DNA from: Ceratothoa steindachneri
Lineage: Eukaryota; Arthropoda; Malacostraca; Isopoda; Cymothoidae
Reading direction: 5' to 3'
NCBI GenBank assembly: GCA_963969495.1
Contig: OZ018329.1
Location: forward strand, 66,657,243-66,721,242
DNA: 64,000 nt
Below are positions 46,202-60,640 of this stretch, one piece after another. The position numbers were made by a program, and so were the translations under genes. A model generated the notes under the pieces. The model was not told where the DNA came from. It did no database searches and worked only from the letters and a program-made list of their open reading frames with translations. Every line of letters begins with the position of its first letter. Positions within the stretch are counted from its first letter, which is position 1.

Positions 46202-47637
46202 CTATAAGTACGGAACAGAATTGTATGGGTGCTGAAATGACTTCAGCCCAGCCATCATAATATTGACACTGCAGGTAACATCTAACGACGGGGATTGGTT
46301 CGCCCGCCCAAGGTAGTCATGTACCACCGCAAATTTTTCGTGGTTAGGGTCCACTGGGGGGAGGAGTTCGTAGGACACGATGAAACACGTACATCCTGTG
46401 TCCCTGACGAGAGTCGATACTCGCCAGGCGTTCACGCTGCCCTCCTCAAATTTTAAAGTTCCCGATGAACTTTTATCAAAAACAAAATTTACCTGGTGGC
46501 TTGACGGAGGGGGAGAAGTTTCTGCTTGGGTCTGCACCAGCGGGGGAGCCGGGGTTGTATTAATCTGGTAAACTTGGTGGGCTGGTCTGCTTTTAAGCCT
46601 AGAATTTTGGGGGCAATTCAAGCTCATGTGGTTTTCTACACCACAGGTGAAGCATATGATTGGTCGCTTCGGGAAGAGAGATGGAGAAGAAATCTTAACA
46701 GGAGGTTTGGAGTCCCGTTGTTGGTTTTGGACAAGGAAGTTTTGGGGTTTTACGGGGCCCGGAAACTTTGTCAGATTTCCTGGGAAGGGGCGCGAATCTT
46801 ACCTTCTTTGCTGGTTTGGGGGTTGGTGAGAAGTTCGATTCTCCTTTGGGTATAAATTATGGCTTGCGGCATAGACATCCGCTTCTTCGGTACATTCTTT
46901 AAAGGTCTGGCACCAACGATCCTTGACGAACGCACGGATCTCCGTCGGGAGAGACGCCAAAAATTGATCTCGCAACACGAAGTCTGTTAAGGACTCGTAG
47001 TTTGGATCAACCTTTGAGGATTCTAACCAAAATTTAAAATTCCTCTGAAGAATGTATTCGAATTGACGGAAGGTCTGTCCGGGTTTAATACGACCTCCTC
47101 GAAATTCTTGGCGGTAGAAATCGGGAGTCATATTATGAGCGGCCAATAACTCAGCTTTTAAGGTGCTGTAGTTAATTGTACACTCAGATGGTAAAGATTT
47201 AAAAGTTTCGCGCAATTTACAATTTAACAGGGGAAGTAATCTGGCTACACCTTCAGCCTCCAGATCCATGTTATTGATTTCGAGGATCTTTTCGAAGTGG
47301 GCTAAAAATGCTCCGAAATCCTCTCTATCCTTGAAATTGGCGAGCTTTAGTGAGAGATTGGGGAGGGCTTTGGAACGGGAACTGGCGGACTGTATCTCTG
47401 CTTCAACACGAGCTAATTCAATCTGATGGTGAAGCTCAGCTTGCCTTATCCGTTCCTCTCTTTCTTTTTCTTTTTCTTCTCGTTGGATTTCTCTTTCTCC
47501 TTCTTCTCGTTGGATTTCTCTTCTTCTCTTAACTTTTCTCTTTCCGTTCTTTGCTCCTCTTGAACGTACCCAATTAGTTCTTTTCCGGAAAGTCCCAAGG
47601 ACTCTCCTTGCGCTTTAAAGATTTCGAACTGAGTCAT
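46202..47637 (-). pseudogene. Element A gag-protease
   Basis: The likely start is Met at 47637 (MTQFEIFKAQGESLGLSGKE), matching MSSFESFKLQEESLGLSGKD of element B. A lysine/glutamate-rich coiled segment follows, with a frameshift in the low-complexity run near 47450, then capsid-like sequence (FGAFLAHFEKILEIN, LLPLLNCKLRETFKSLP, FREFEYILQ-type, FVLRDQFLASLPTEIRAFVK). After another shift near 46800 comes a CX2CX4HX4C zinc knuckle (CFTCGVENHMSLNC, about 46660-46620) and an aspartic protease active site RDTGCTCFIVS (about 46405-46370). The frame stops at 46202. The product would have been the structural polyprotein plus protease. Confidence 0.85.
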
Positions 47638-47959
47638 CTTTGCACTTGGGGCGCAATAGTCAACCAACTAAAATTCCTCGCAATAAGAATTATGCCTCTA
47701 TAGAATTAGCCTACCTACATATGGGCACTGACCTATTCGTACTTGGTTTCTCGATCTACTAAATAACCACTGAATAAAATCACAAAAAAAACACAAACAA
47801 ATTATTATAACAGTTCCTTGAGCTACTCCAGCTTCTTAAGTTTAAAAAAAGGGGATAGCAATCGTTAAAAAAAAGAAAACTACTATACTCTATTATTATA
47901 ACGGATAACACTATGCTTTACTCGACTGAGACCAGGGTTTGCAAAGATATAGCGTTAAA

Positions 47960-47981
47960 CCTTACACACCTGATACCAAAT
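47960..47981 (-). other. Candidate primer-binding site of element A
   Basis: Just inside the inferred 5' LTR end the minus strand reads TTGGTATCAGGTGTGTAAGG. Element B has the related TGGTGGTGTGTCAGGG at the equivalent place (about 58850). TGG followed by the complement of a tRNA 3' end is the usual form, but I could not assign the tRNA. Confidence 0.35.
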
Positions 47982-47991
47982 TTAAATAGTA

Positions 47992-49209
47992 TGGACTCTC
48001 GACGTTATACCATATATAACTATTCGTTGAGGGAACTTCTTTAATTATCTTTAGAGTGCGTGGATGTGTGGCGGGCCGATATTATGTATCTTCGATATGC
48101 TTAAGAAGTGGAACTGAGCTCAAAGATAATAATATTGCTATCATTAATAAAATAGAGTTTTATTAATAATAACTATCAACAAATACGCAAAACGGAAAAT
48201 ATTGACATAAACAGAGAATGGAAAGGGTCGTGGGGGCTCGGGCTAATCCGAGGATTAAAAGATCTAAAAAGGTAAAACAAAAATAAAGTTAAAGGGATGG
48301 GATGGTTCGCTAAACTATTTAAAGCACATGATACAATTTACAAAAGGGTTAAATACTCAAAGGTAACGTTCGGCTTACGTAATTTTGTACTCGTGGTGCA
48401 GAGGAAGTCGACGTGAAGGAATTTTCGTTCCGCTGGCGAGTTCCAGCTGAAGGGGGGGAATAAAATGATCCTGACGTGGCGTCTTGGGAATGAGAACCGT
48501 TTCTCGACGAACGGCTTGAAGAACAATGGCTGTTCTACGTTGTTCTTTTCTGAACAACAGGGGGGAAGGGTGAGAACCGTTTCTGGTCAACGGGCTCGAA
48601 CGAACAATGGCTGTTCTAATGTTGTTCTCTTCTGAACAACAAGGGGGAAGGGTGAGAACCGTTTCTTGGCGAACGGCCTCAAAAGAACAATGGCTGTTCT
48701 ACGTTGTTCTCTTCTGAACAACGAAGGGGAAGCCTTGTGGACTTGGCGTCATGAAAGGCTCGAACCTTGGCACTCAAGGGATATTGTCCTCCTTCTGGAC
48801 AAGTGACGGTGAATCTCGAGGTCGAGGTCCCTTGACGCACAAAGTGAGAGAGGGTCGGGGTGATGTTTCGCGACGGAAATCTGGATCTCCAATCTCATCT
48901 TAGTGGTAAAGTTTCCATCTAAATAGTCAAGACACTCCCTTGGCGTGGGGGACAATGGAGTGGGAGCTTCGAGGGAATGCACAGCTGAGCCTGGGAACAA
49001 TGCCTTATCTGCCCATAAGCCTAACTCAATCTGGCGAGGTCGGCGTATGGGGGCGAACGGGGGAAGATAAACCTCCTTGTTCAAAAATTGACTCAGGTGG
49101 CTGCGATAAGGCGCCAAGCTTCGACGCGAAGATGCACGTGGAGCATCGTGGTTTTAAATAACACGTGATAGGGGTTGAAATTAACGCGGCCTCAACCCGT
49201 TCTATCACA
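47992..49209 (-). repeat. Element A 5' LTR
   Basis: TG...CA boundaries at 49209 (minus, TGTGATAG) and about 47992 (ending TCCA). The length of about 1.2 kb agrees with the 1183-bp LTR of element B. The 49209 end is confirmed by the match to the 3' LTR. The inner end is inferred. Small open frames within it are not genes. Confidence 0.65.
48485..48731. repeat. Three 82-bp tandem repeats inside the element A LTR
   Basis: Units at about 48485-48566, 48567-48648 and 48650-48731 each contain TGAGAACCGTTTCT, then GAACAATGGCTGTTCT, then GTTGTTCTCTTCTGAACAAC or a near variant. The last forms a 7-bp stem with a 6-nt loop, and AGAACA/TGTTCT in the middle forms another short stem. Tandem repeats in LTRs are often enhancer-like; that role here is only an inference. 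Confidence 0.85.
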
Positions 49210-49530
49210 AACAACAAGTGTCGAAAATGTGCCTTTCTTTCAACTTGACATTCCATTTTGATGGAACAGAACAAAAATTAAATAAACACAACTTTTAAAT
49301 AAACCGCAATGACTTATTATTCATCTTCAAGACGTAGCCTAAGCAAAAGCCTAATGGTCTACGCAGTTAAGAGACGTAGCCTAACCTTTGCAAATTTTGC
49401 TCTCATTATTTATTATTGTTTCTTAATATGTGCACAAATCATGTCAACAAAACTTAAATCAACACAACATTAAAAAAATGCAAGGACTTATTCCTCAACC
49501 TAATATATACGACCATGCTTCAATTAATAT
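49210..49530. other. AT-rich DNA, nothing recognised
   Basis: Contains GACGTAGCCTAA twice (about 49331 and 49373), a minor direct repeat. No coding signal. Confidence 0.45.
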
Positions 49531-49532
49531 CT

Positions 49533-49609
<77 letters not shown>

Positions 49610-49627
49610 TATATATATATTTATATA
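49531..49627. repeat. (TA)n microsatellite
   Basis: About 45 TA units with two small interruptions at the right side. It directly adjoins the 3' end of the minus-strand Penelope-like fragment. Confidence 0.95.
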
Positions 49628-50015
49628 TATAAGTGAAAGAACTCAATAGCGAGTTATAGTATATGATATTGAAACCACTGTATAAGAGCCAAAAGTTTAA
49701 TTTACGAGACTAGTTTCAGTATGTAGTTTATCATACCCTCTTCAGTCGTATACTAAGAATGCAATTGATACAAAAGTCTATAATTAGCATACATATCAGA
49801 AAAAATAAAAAGAAATAACCACAAAGAAACACAAAACGAGGATAAAAGATCATTAATCAGGAGGTGTAAGTCTAAGATTGTTGACAAGCTGTTTACGATG
49901 AGGTTACGGGAATGGGGGCTGCATTTCAATTGCCCATATGACAAAATAAATTGGGAATTTCTCCTATTAATATAGATTCTACTATTTTATTTTTACGGAA
50001 ATCTTTACAATTATA
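49628..50015 (-). pseudogene. Penelope-like element 3' end (minus copy of a fold-back pair)
   Basis: The minus strand from 50015 encodes CKDFRKNKIVESILIGEIPN, the C-terminal end of a Penelope-like GIY-YIG nuclease, then a stop and a 3' UTR containing GAAGAGGGTATGATAAACTA and CTTTTGGCTCTTATACAGTG, ending in (TA)n. It is one arm of an 85-bp inverted repeat with 50056-50150. Confidence 0.72.
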
Positions 50016-50055
50016 CCACTAAATTAACTATTCAAAGGCACAAATCATATAGAAA

Positions 50056-50150
50056 TGTGAAGATTTCCGTAAAAGAAAAATAGTAGAATCAATATTAATA
50101 GGAGAAATTCCCAATTTTAATTTGTCAGATGGGCAATCTCTTTCTATTAC
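50056..50150 (+). pseudogene. Penelope-like element fragment (plus copy of a fold-back pair)
   Basis: The plus strand encodes CEDFRKRKIVESILIGEIPN then FNLSDGQS, nearly the same peptide as the minus copy just to its left. The two arms (about 49928-50015 and 50056-50143) are around 90% identical and inverted, with a 40-bp spacer. It ends at a CT-rich tract. Confidence 0.75.
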
Positions 50151-50635
50151 GATCTCCCTCTAATACTTCCTTTAGTTACGTTTGAAATTACTCTTTTTAT
50201 CTATCTGTCTCTTTCCAATATCACCCTTTACACACTCGTGATCTCTCACTATCTCTCTTACTTTCTCTCACTTATTCAATCTTCATTTTGCACACACACT
50301 ATCTTTTTCTCACTCTCTCACTCTTTCATAATAAATCTTTACTCTATTTTGCTTTCTCTCCTTCTCGTACTCTATCTGACTCGTTTTCTTTCTTTTACTC
50401 TCTTTAGTACTTTTTCTGTAGTGCTCTCTTTCTTTCTCTATTAATATATCTCTCGAATAATATCTCTGTATTGCTCTTACTATTGTCATCTCTTACTACT
50501 ACCCTTTGACAACCTCTCAAGTAATATCTTTCTTTCAATGACTATTGCTTAATTAGTCTCGCTCTAGAATAATCTCTCTCTATTTATCAATATTATTCTT
50601 TTTCAATTAATGTCTATTATTCTCTCTTTAGTACA
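50151..50635. repeat. Degenerate CT-rich tract, left of element B
   Basis: Imperfect TCTCTC with ATTACTC and TTACTCT variants, the same style as 60083-60640 on the other side of element B. The two are probably one tract split by the element B insertion. Confidence 0.85.
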
Positions 50636-53602
<2,967 letters not shown>

Positions 53603-54156
53603 TTTCTCCCATCCAAAAAGTTGGCACTTTCGGAGATGGGGGAGAAAAGTGACATCCCCTAAGACAAATGACTTGGGAAAGCGGAGTCTTTCACGCAAGT
53701 GGTCAACGCGGTAAGCGGAATAAAGGAAATTCCTGACCTGACGTCGAACAGGTGTACAAGCTAACTCTACCCGACTGCGTGTATATATGAACGGAAAAGG
53801 AATTTAATTATTGCCGACCATAAGAGAATAAAGGGGACATAATTAAAAAAAATAAAATAATATTTATACACTGAGCTATACAAAGCAAAGGAAAGAAAAA
53901 AAAATGAAATGGATATTCAATTATACATCTTACATTAATGACAGAAGGATTACGGTGGTACATATTCACATATAGGGCTGATGCACCAGGCTTCTATTAC
54001 TAATTTTATATATACAAGGGCGATGTGCGTCCTAGGCGTACAATTCGAAAAAAATAAATACATAAACAGAAATAATTTAATATAAGCTCATCTATAGCTA
54101 GCGGTTATAATAATTACAAGATAAACAAATGGCTATGGAGCAATTACAATTAAAAT

Positions 54157-55560
54157 TTAGCTGTGGTCGTCACCCAATGGATTACGGCTAAGGGTATCAG
54201 CGATACAATTTTCCGACCCTTTTATATACATTATCCTTTATTAGAATTCCTGCAAAAATAAGCTCCATCTCATTACTCGGCCATTATGATGTTTAATATT
54301 ACGGAGGTATGCCACCGGGCGATGATCGGTTTATATAATGAATTCTCGGCGTACCAAGTACATCTTAAATTTCTGCACACTCCAAGTAATAGCTAAAGCT
54401 TCCTTTTCTATCAATGCATAATTCCTCTCACGTGGGAGCAATTTGCGACCCTCGTAGGCGACAGGGTGACTCTCACCGTCGTCTCCGTACTGAAGAAGGA
54501 CACTACCGATGCCTTCGTTAGTCGCATTCGTTCATATTCCGGAGGGCCTACTGGGGTCAGGCAACCTGAGGATTGGGGCAGATGCTAATTTACCCTTTAG
54601 TTGATGGAAATGAGCAGTACCCCTCGATTTCCATATGATGTGGTGTGGAGAGTTCTTTTTGAGTAGTTGACACAACGGGGCGGCCAAAGACGCGAAATCA
54701 GGGACGACCCTCCTATAAAATGAAGTAGACCCCATGAAAGAACGGAGCTTTTTCTTCGTACCTGGTATGGGCATCTCAACTATCGCCCGGACCTGTCTTC
54801 TTGGGGATTGAGTTAGTCGTTTCCAATGTGGAGCCCCAGATATTGGATCGAATCATAGGGGAGGTGGCACTTACCATGGCCTATTGTAAGGCCGTGCTCT
54901 CGGAAACGGCCTAAAGAGCGCCTGAAGGGAGGCTGTGTTGGTCCTAGTCACAAGTGGCAAGGTAAATGTTGTCAAAATAAAAGGTGACATTATCTAATTC
55001 GTCCCAAACTCTGCGCATTATCGTCATTAACCCCAAAAGAAGTCGGCAGAACTACATAAGTCCTTTGTCGGTGTATTTCCTTACTCTCTTTTTCAGGGGA
55101 ACCTGGTAATACGCTTTACATAGGTCAAGCTCGCTAATTAATTTTGCATTTTCAAACAAGTAAAGGTTTTAGTCAATTAAAGGAATCGGTTTCTCATCGC
55201 AAACGGTCACGGAATTTAATTTTGAAAAATCTACACACATGCGGTAAGAGTTATCTAGTTTCCGTACCATAACTATTCGGGAACAATAACTTGACGTGGA
55301 GGGTTCAATGATATTGAGGTTGAGCATATTGTTAACCTCAGCGTTAAAGGCATTTCTCAGATTAGTTGGAAGGGGGTCACGTCTTAAAAAAACAGGTTCT
55401 TGGAGAGCGAGGATTATATCATGCTTGGATTTAATAGCACACCCAGTGGTCTCAGAAATGACATCCTCAAACTGGTTTAAAATAAGCTGCAACTGGGTAA
55501 TTTGGTCGGGAGTTAGCCGCTTATTGATATCTAAACTAAGGGGGAGGAATAGATGGAGCC
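54157..55560 (-). pseudogene. Element B reverse transcriptase and RNase H
   Basis: RT begins near LDINKRLTPDQITQLQLILN (55545 on), then DVISETTGCAIK, NIIEPSTSSYCSRIVMVRKL, YRMCVDFSKLN (fingers), ISELDLCKAYYQVPL (first catalytic acid), and FYFDNIYLA where gypsy RTs have the YxDD box, so the second aspartate is asparagine. Thumb sequences GLTIGHGKCH, YLGLHIG and LRSFMGSTSFYRRVVPDFAS follow. RNase H has VLLQYGDDGESHPVAYEGRK, IEKEALAITWS, TDHRPVAYL and GSENCIADTLSRN, then a stop at 54157. About 550 bp without coding separate this from the 3' LTR, confirming that RNase H is the last domain. At least six stops or shifts. Confidence 0.88.
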
Positions 55561-55954
55561 GGGCAAGGCAGGTAGTGAGGAATCCCTATCCTGTTCAACA
55601 CACACGGCCTGTACAAGGTTCAGGGCATCCGTCGTATAGTCAGCCTCCAAAGCTGTCTCTTCGTCGGTGGTAACAATGTTGTTCACACACGCGCGTCGGT
55701 GATATCTTTTTAACAGGTTGACGTGGAACAGCTTCTCTCCTGTAGGGTCTTAATTAAATAATCCACAGGTCCTCGGACTTCTAGATTTGTGAAGGAGCCT
55801 TTCCATTGGCTCAGAAGTTTGTTGCTCTCCGTAGGAAGTAGCAATCGAACCTCATCACTGGGCTTAAACTTCCTCTCCTTCGATTTGACATCGAAGTTCG
55901 TCCTGTATTATTCTAAGTTAACGTCGGCATTTTGGTATGCAATCTCGACACACT

Positions 55955-56830
55955 TTTCTAATTTTCGTCAAAGATCCAAAACATACGCGTAGGAAGATTG
56001 AATTTGCCTGTCCAACTTGGCGTCAACGAATAACCCCTTGAGGATGCTAATGATACCTCGCACGTCACGTCCGTAGATTTATTCGAAAGGAGCAAATCCA
56101 AGCGTACTAAGTGGAATCTCTCTGAACGCAAATAGTGCCACGGGAAAGAAGCGATGACACTCACTTGGCTGTTCAGCAAACAGTTTCTTTAATATTGACT
56201 TCAAGGTCACATTAAATTTCTTGCAAACTCCATTTTTTCACAGTGATTAAAGAGGGTAGTAAAGAGCGGTTTTACCATCAGCAGTTTCCCAATATATTCC
56301 ATCAATTCAGAAGTAAATTGCTGACCTCGGTCGGACAATACTTCTTTGGTCTGCCTACCTTAGAGAAGATGGAAATTAAGGCTTTGGCCTACGTAACACT
56401 ATTGATTCTCTTTAAAGGTACAGCTTCGGGGAAACGCATAGCACAGTCCACGAGAGTAAGTACACAACTATGCCCTTCGCTGGAAGGAGGACGAATGGGG
56501 CCGACAAGGTTTATGGCCACTCGAGAAAATGCTTCCGATATGATTGGTCCCTTCTGAAGGGGTGCCTGTTTAACACGCCCTTTTGCCATGGTTTTCTGGC
56601 AGATGTCACAAAATTCGCCGTTATTTATAAATGTCTTCTGTAGAACCAGGCCAGTAGAAATACCGGAAAATCCTCTGATCAATCTTATTCTGACTGAATT
56701 GGCCATAAAACACTATCCTGGGCAATCTTAGGACCAAGGAGACATGCAATCGGGGAACGCAGATGGCGTGAGTCTCGGGGTTGACGCCATCCGAGCAAGC
56801 GCGATATATCAAGCCTTCTTTCACGATATA
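55955..56830 (-). pseudogene. Element B integrase, located upstream of RT
   Basis: From 56824 down: YRACSDGVNPETHAICVPR and LRLPRIVFYGQFS (N-terminal region), FRYFYWPGSTEDIY, FCDICQKTMAKGRVKQAPLQ (the CxxC of the HHCC zinc domain), then the core: AINLVGPIRPPSSEGHSCVL, where the first catalytic aspartate position holds Asn; VDCAMRFPEAVPLKRI; VLSDRGQQFTSELMEYIG (second catalytic aspartate, about 56330); and a damaged region near CEKM (third acid area). C-terminal pieces VIASFPWHYLRSERFHL and GKFNLPTRMFWIFDEN reach 55960. Its place between protease and RT is the key feature of this element. Stops and shifts make it dead. Confidence 0.85.
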
Positions 56831-56896
56831 AGTGCCTGTCTTGTTACCGCTAACCGAATCATGCTCGAGGCTCCAAAATTTTCACACAAGGGAAGG

Positions 56897-58388
56897 TCAC
56901 TCTTTCTGTCTTTGAGTGAATTCGTCGCTCATAACATCGCTGAAATCTGAATCTAAGGGATGTTCAAGTGCAGCCGTCGTCTGGGATTCCTTCTCTCCCT
57001 GGGCTCCCGTGATAACAGGCTGAGCAACAGGGTTAAAAGAAAATTGGGAGCACTCTCCTACCAAAAGGGAACAGAATTTGATAGGGGCTGACACGATTTC
57101 AGCCCATCCAGAAAAGTACTGACACTCCAGCTAACAGTTCACAATGGGGAAGCGGTTTTCGCGTCCCAGGTAGTCATGGACTACCGAAAAAATTTTGTGG
57201 TGAGGGGCAACAGGAGTTCATTTGATACCACGATACAGGTACACCCAGTATCGCGCATGAGGGTGGAAACTCGGCACTCATTAACGGTTCCATTCTCAAG
57301 TTTTAAACTTCCTGGAGAGCTGTTGTCGAAGAAGAAATTAACTTAGGGCCCTGGGGCACTGGGAGACGAGATTAGAGTTGGGTTTCTGGTCGCGATGGAT
57401 GGGGAGCGGGAGCAGCATTTACCTGGTGGACTTGATGAAAGGGATTATCATGGAGTTGGTAATTTGGGAAAAAATTTGGGCGCGTGTGGCTATCGATACC
57501 GCACGCAAAACATACGATTGGCTTAAGGGAAAAATTTGACGCCGGGTGATTAGATATGAGGGGTTTGACATCACGGGGTTCGTAAGGAGAGAAACTTCTG
57601 GGATTAAAGGGATCCGTAACCTTGGAAAATTTTGGGCAGTTCTTAGGAGGGAACCGCGAGTTATTAATTTTATTCTTGGGGAATGAATGAGGAGTCTTTT
57701 TATTTTCTTTTGGGTTTAGGTTATGACTCGCCGCATAGATATCTGCTTCTTCTATGCACTCTTTGAAGGAGTTGCACTCATAATCGTGGGTGACTTTTAA
57801 TGCGTCAAACCAAAAATTTAAATTACGGGAAAGAGTATATGCGAAATGACGGAAGGTCATATTTAGTTGGATGCGGGCGTGGCGAAATCTGGCGCAGTAG
57901 AAGTTGGGCGTCATATTATACGCCGTGAGAAGTTCAGATTTAAGGGTAGAATAATCTATCGTAACTTTCGAGGGAACGGATACACATAAGTCTCTGAGCG
58001 AGAAGCGAAGGAGGGGAAGAAGCTTAGCAACACCCTCCGTCTCGATGTCCTAATGATTAACTTAAAAATTTTTGTCAAAGTGAGTGAGAAAAGATCCGAA
58101 GTCCTCTCCTTTTTTGAACGTGAAAAGTTTAAAGGAGGCGGATTGAGGGGCTTCTGGGCTGGAATTTACTGAACAGGCTTCGAGTCGATCGTGATTTAAT
58201 TCTAATTAAAATTGACGAATTCTCACGCTCTCTTCGCTCTCTCTACTTTCTTTTTGCTCATCTAATTCTCTAATCTCTTTTTGTTCAGCTCTCTCTGTTC
58301 TCTCTTCTTCCTGTATATAATTGACAAGGTCTTTGCCACTTAAACCGAGAGATTCTTCTTGAAGTTTAAAACTTTCGAACGACGACAT
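56897..58388 (-). pseudogene. Element B gag and protease
   Basis: Start at 58388 (MSSFESFKLQEESLGLSGKD), a charged helical stretch, then after shifts FKKGEDFGSFLTHFDKNF and LLPLLRFSLRDLCVSVPS, and 57914-57372: MTPNFYCARFRHARIQLN, FRHFAYTLSRNLNFWFDALK. Compared with element A, an in-frame stretch of about 28 codons of the capsid-like region is missing just before FKECIEEADIYAASHN. The zinc knuckle reads CFACGIDSHTRPNF, so its last cysteine is phenylalanine. Downstream, RDTGCTCIVVS (about 57255-57225) is the protease active site. The frame degrades to about 56897. Confidence 0.85.
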
Positions 58389-58899
58389 TTTGTTCGTATT
58401 ACGCGGCGTACATTGTCCGAGAGAAATGGTTTAATGGACTGTTAGGACGGGACGGAGAAAGCTTGAGTCACAAATTACTGACACACAGAGGAATATGCTT
58501 GTTTAAACGCGGAAGCTTTGCTATTCAAATACTCACACTAATATAATACACGATTATACAAATAAATAAAAAGAAATAATGGACTCTTCGTGAGAGGAGA
58601 CGGGCTCAGAATCTACTAATCCGTAGGGGATTAAAGTGACCGTGGCAGAAGCTCTGTGTCCTAACAAAATTTTCATATTAAAGGTTCTCGGTCCAAACAC
58701 ACATACAAACACAAAGCGATAAATAAATCTGGCAGGGTTGTTTCCTATTTTGTTTTGACTTTGCAACTCAAATGGTACTCAGGTTTGAAAATTAAAATGA
58801 AGTTGAAAGGGTTGCCTTTAAAAAATCTCCCTAAAGACCTTTTAAAGACCCTGACACACCACCAGATTTTACAAATAGAGAAATGTATATATAAGTATA

Positions 58900-58923
58900 T
58901 GTCGTGGAATAGCCAGATTCGCG

Positions 58924-59001
<78 letters not shown>

Positions 59002-60082
59002 TGATATAGGTAGGTACTATTAGGAATTTGACCTGAAGTTGTTTGAAGAACGTTAGTGAATGTGGAAATTGTTATGAGTCAAGTGGGGATGGTTTATTAT
59101 TAACTTTGCGGGGTAATTTTTAGGACAAATATTTCAGAGTGCAAGTTGAACAAAGATTAACAGGTATCCGGTACACGTAGAGGTTGCAAAAGAAAGACAA
59201 TGACAAAAATATATCTCTACTAGCAACAAAATAATATTTAAATATACACATATATTGGGTTTCAAGGAAATTATCGCACATACGGAGTTAAATATCTACG
59301 CGAGCTACTGGTGGGTTAATTAAGGGATAAAGTGGTTGGGTTCAGGATGATAATAAAAGAGGGGAATTTTATACCACAGCGCACACACACAGAATTGATT
59401 GATTGAGTAAGCCAGATTCTAGATCAATCTGCATGCGGCACTGTTACAATTGCTTACGTGCTCGTTTCAGGAAATGGGCCAGTCAGGATTCGATAACTGT
59501 GATGGGGGCATTCGGGTTACCTCTCGCTTCAGATGATGGAGCACACGAAGATGGCATACGAAGGTGGGAATCCTCGTCAGATACATGCCAATTGACTATG
59601 GCAGAGTTCACAGATGTCGATTTAGCCTTCGCTCTCGAATCTAAATCGTTGTTGTCTCCGATCGCGGGGTGGGCGAGTGTCCTTCACCTCGTTCGCGGTG
59701 GTAGGTGAGAAATCTATTAGTGTTGCTTACTAAACCGAGTTGAAGGATTATATAGACACTCGGCGAGGTGGCTTTAGATGGCAAGGCGGCCGCCTCCACA
59801 CACACGTGTGATTTTGAGGAAAAATCGGTGACTCCTTCGGAGGGGGAAGGGATTTGGATAACGTTGGCGTTGAATGTTCAACGAACTTTGAAATATAACG
59901 GATAAGGTGGCCATTGGAGACGATGAAATCGGTCTCTAAGCAAATACAGCTGAGGTGTAATGACTGCATAGGCTTCACCTTCACCCTGGTTCAGCCGTGC
60001 TTGCAAAGCTCCATGCGGTGATCTCGGGAGCCACGTGGGTACAGGAGGGCTCTTGTTCACCCTTCGACCTTACTCTGCTACA
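58900..60082 (-). repeat. Element B 5' LTR
   Basis: 1183 bp, TG...CA bounded. Contains the (TA)n tract 58923-58998. Matches the left LTR over its full length apart from the 1.75-kb insert in the latter. Confidence 0.9.

Positions 60083-60639
<557 letters not shown>

Positions 60640-60640
<1 letters not shown>

Larger units (their letters stand above)
44303..49209 (-). mobile_element. Ty3/gypsy element A, deletion derivative (Gmr1-like family)
   Basis: Minus-strand element. A 230-bp piece of the 3' LTR (44303-44532) matches the start of the 5' LTR (about 48979-49209) at around 93%. A polypurine tract GGAATGGAGGGG lies just inside the 3' LTR (44544-44533). The internal order is gag, protease, linker, RT remnant, RNase H. 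Comparison with element B shows that integrase, which in B sits between protease and RT, has been deleted, and so has the RT palm. RNase H is followed by only about 400 bp before the LTR, so nothing lies downstream of it. No envelope gene. The element cannot move on its own. Confidence 0.85.

Noticed and set aside
48940..49161. Plus-strand frame with MPYLPISLTQSGEVG also seen at 44203-44484
   Set aside because: Same explanation: the two copies are the LTR pair of element A read antisense.
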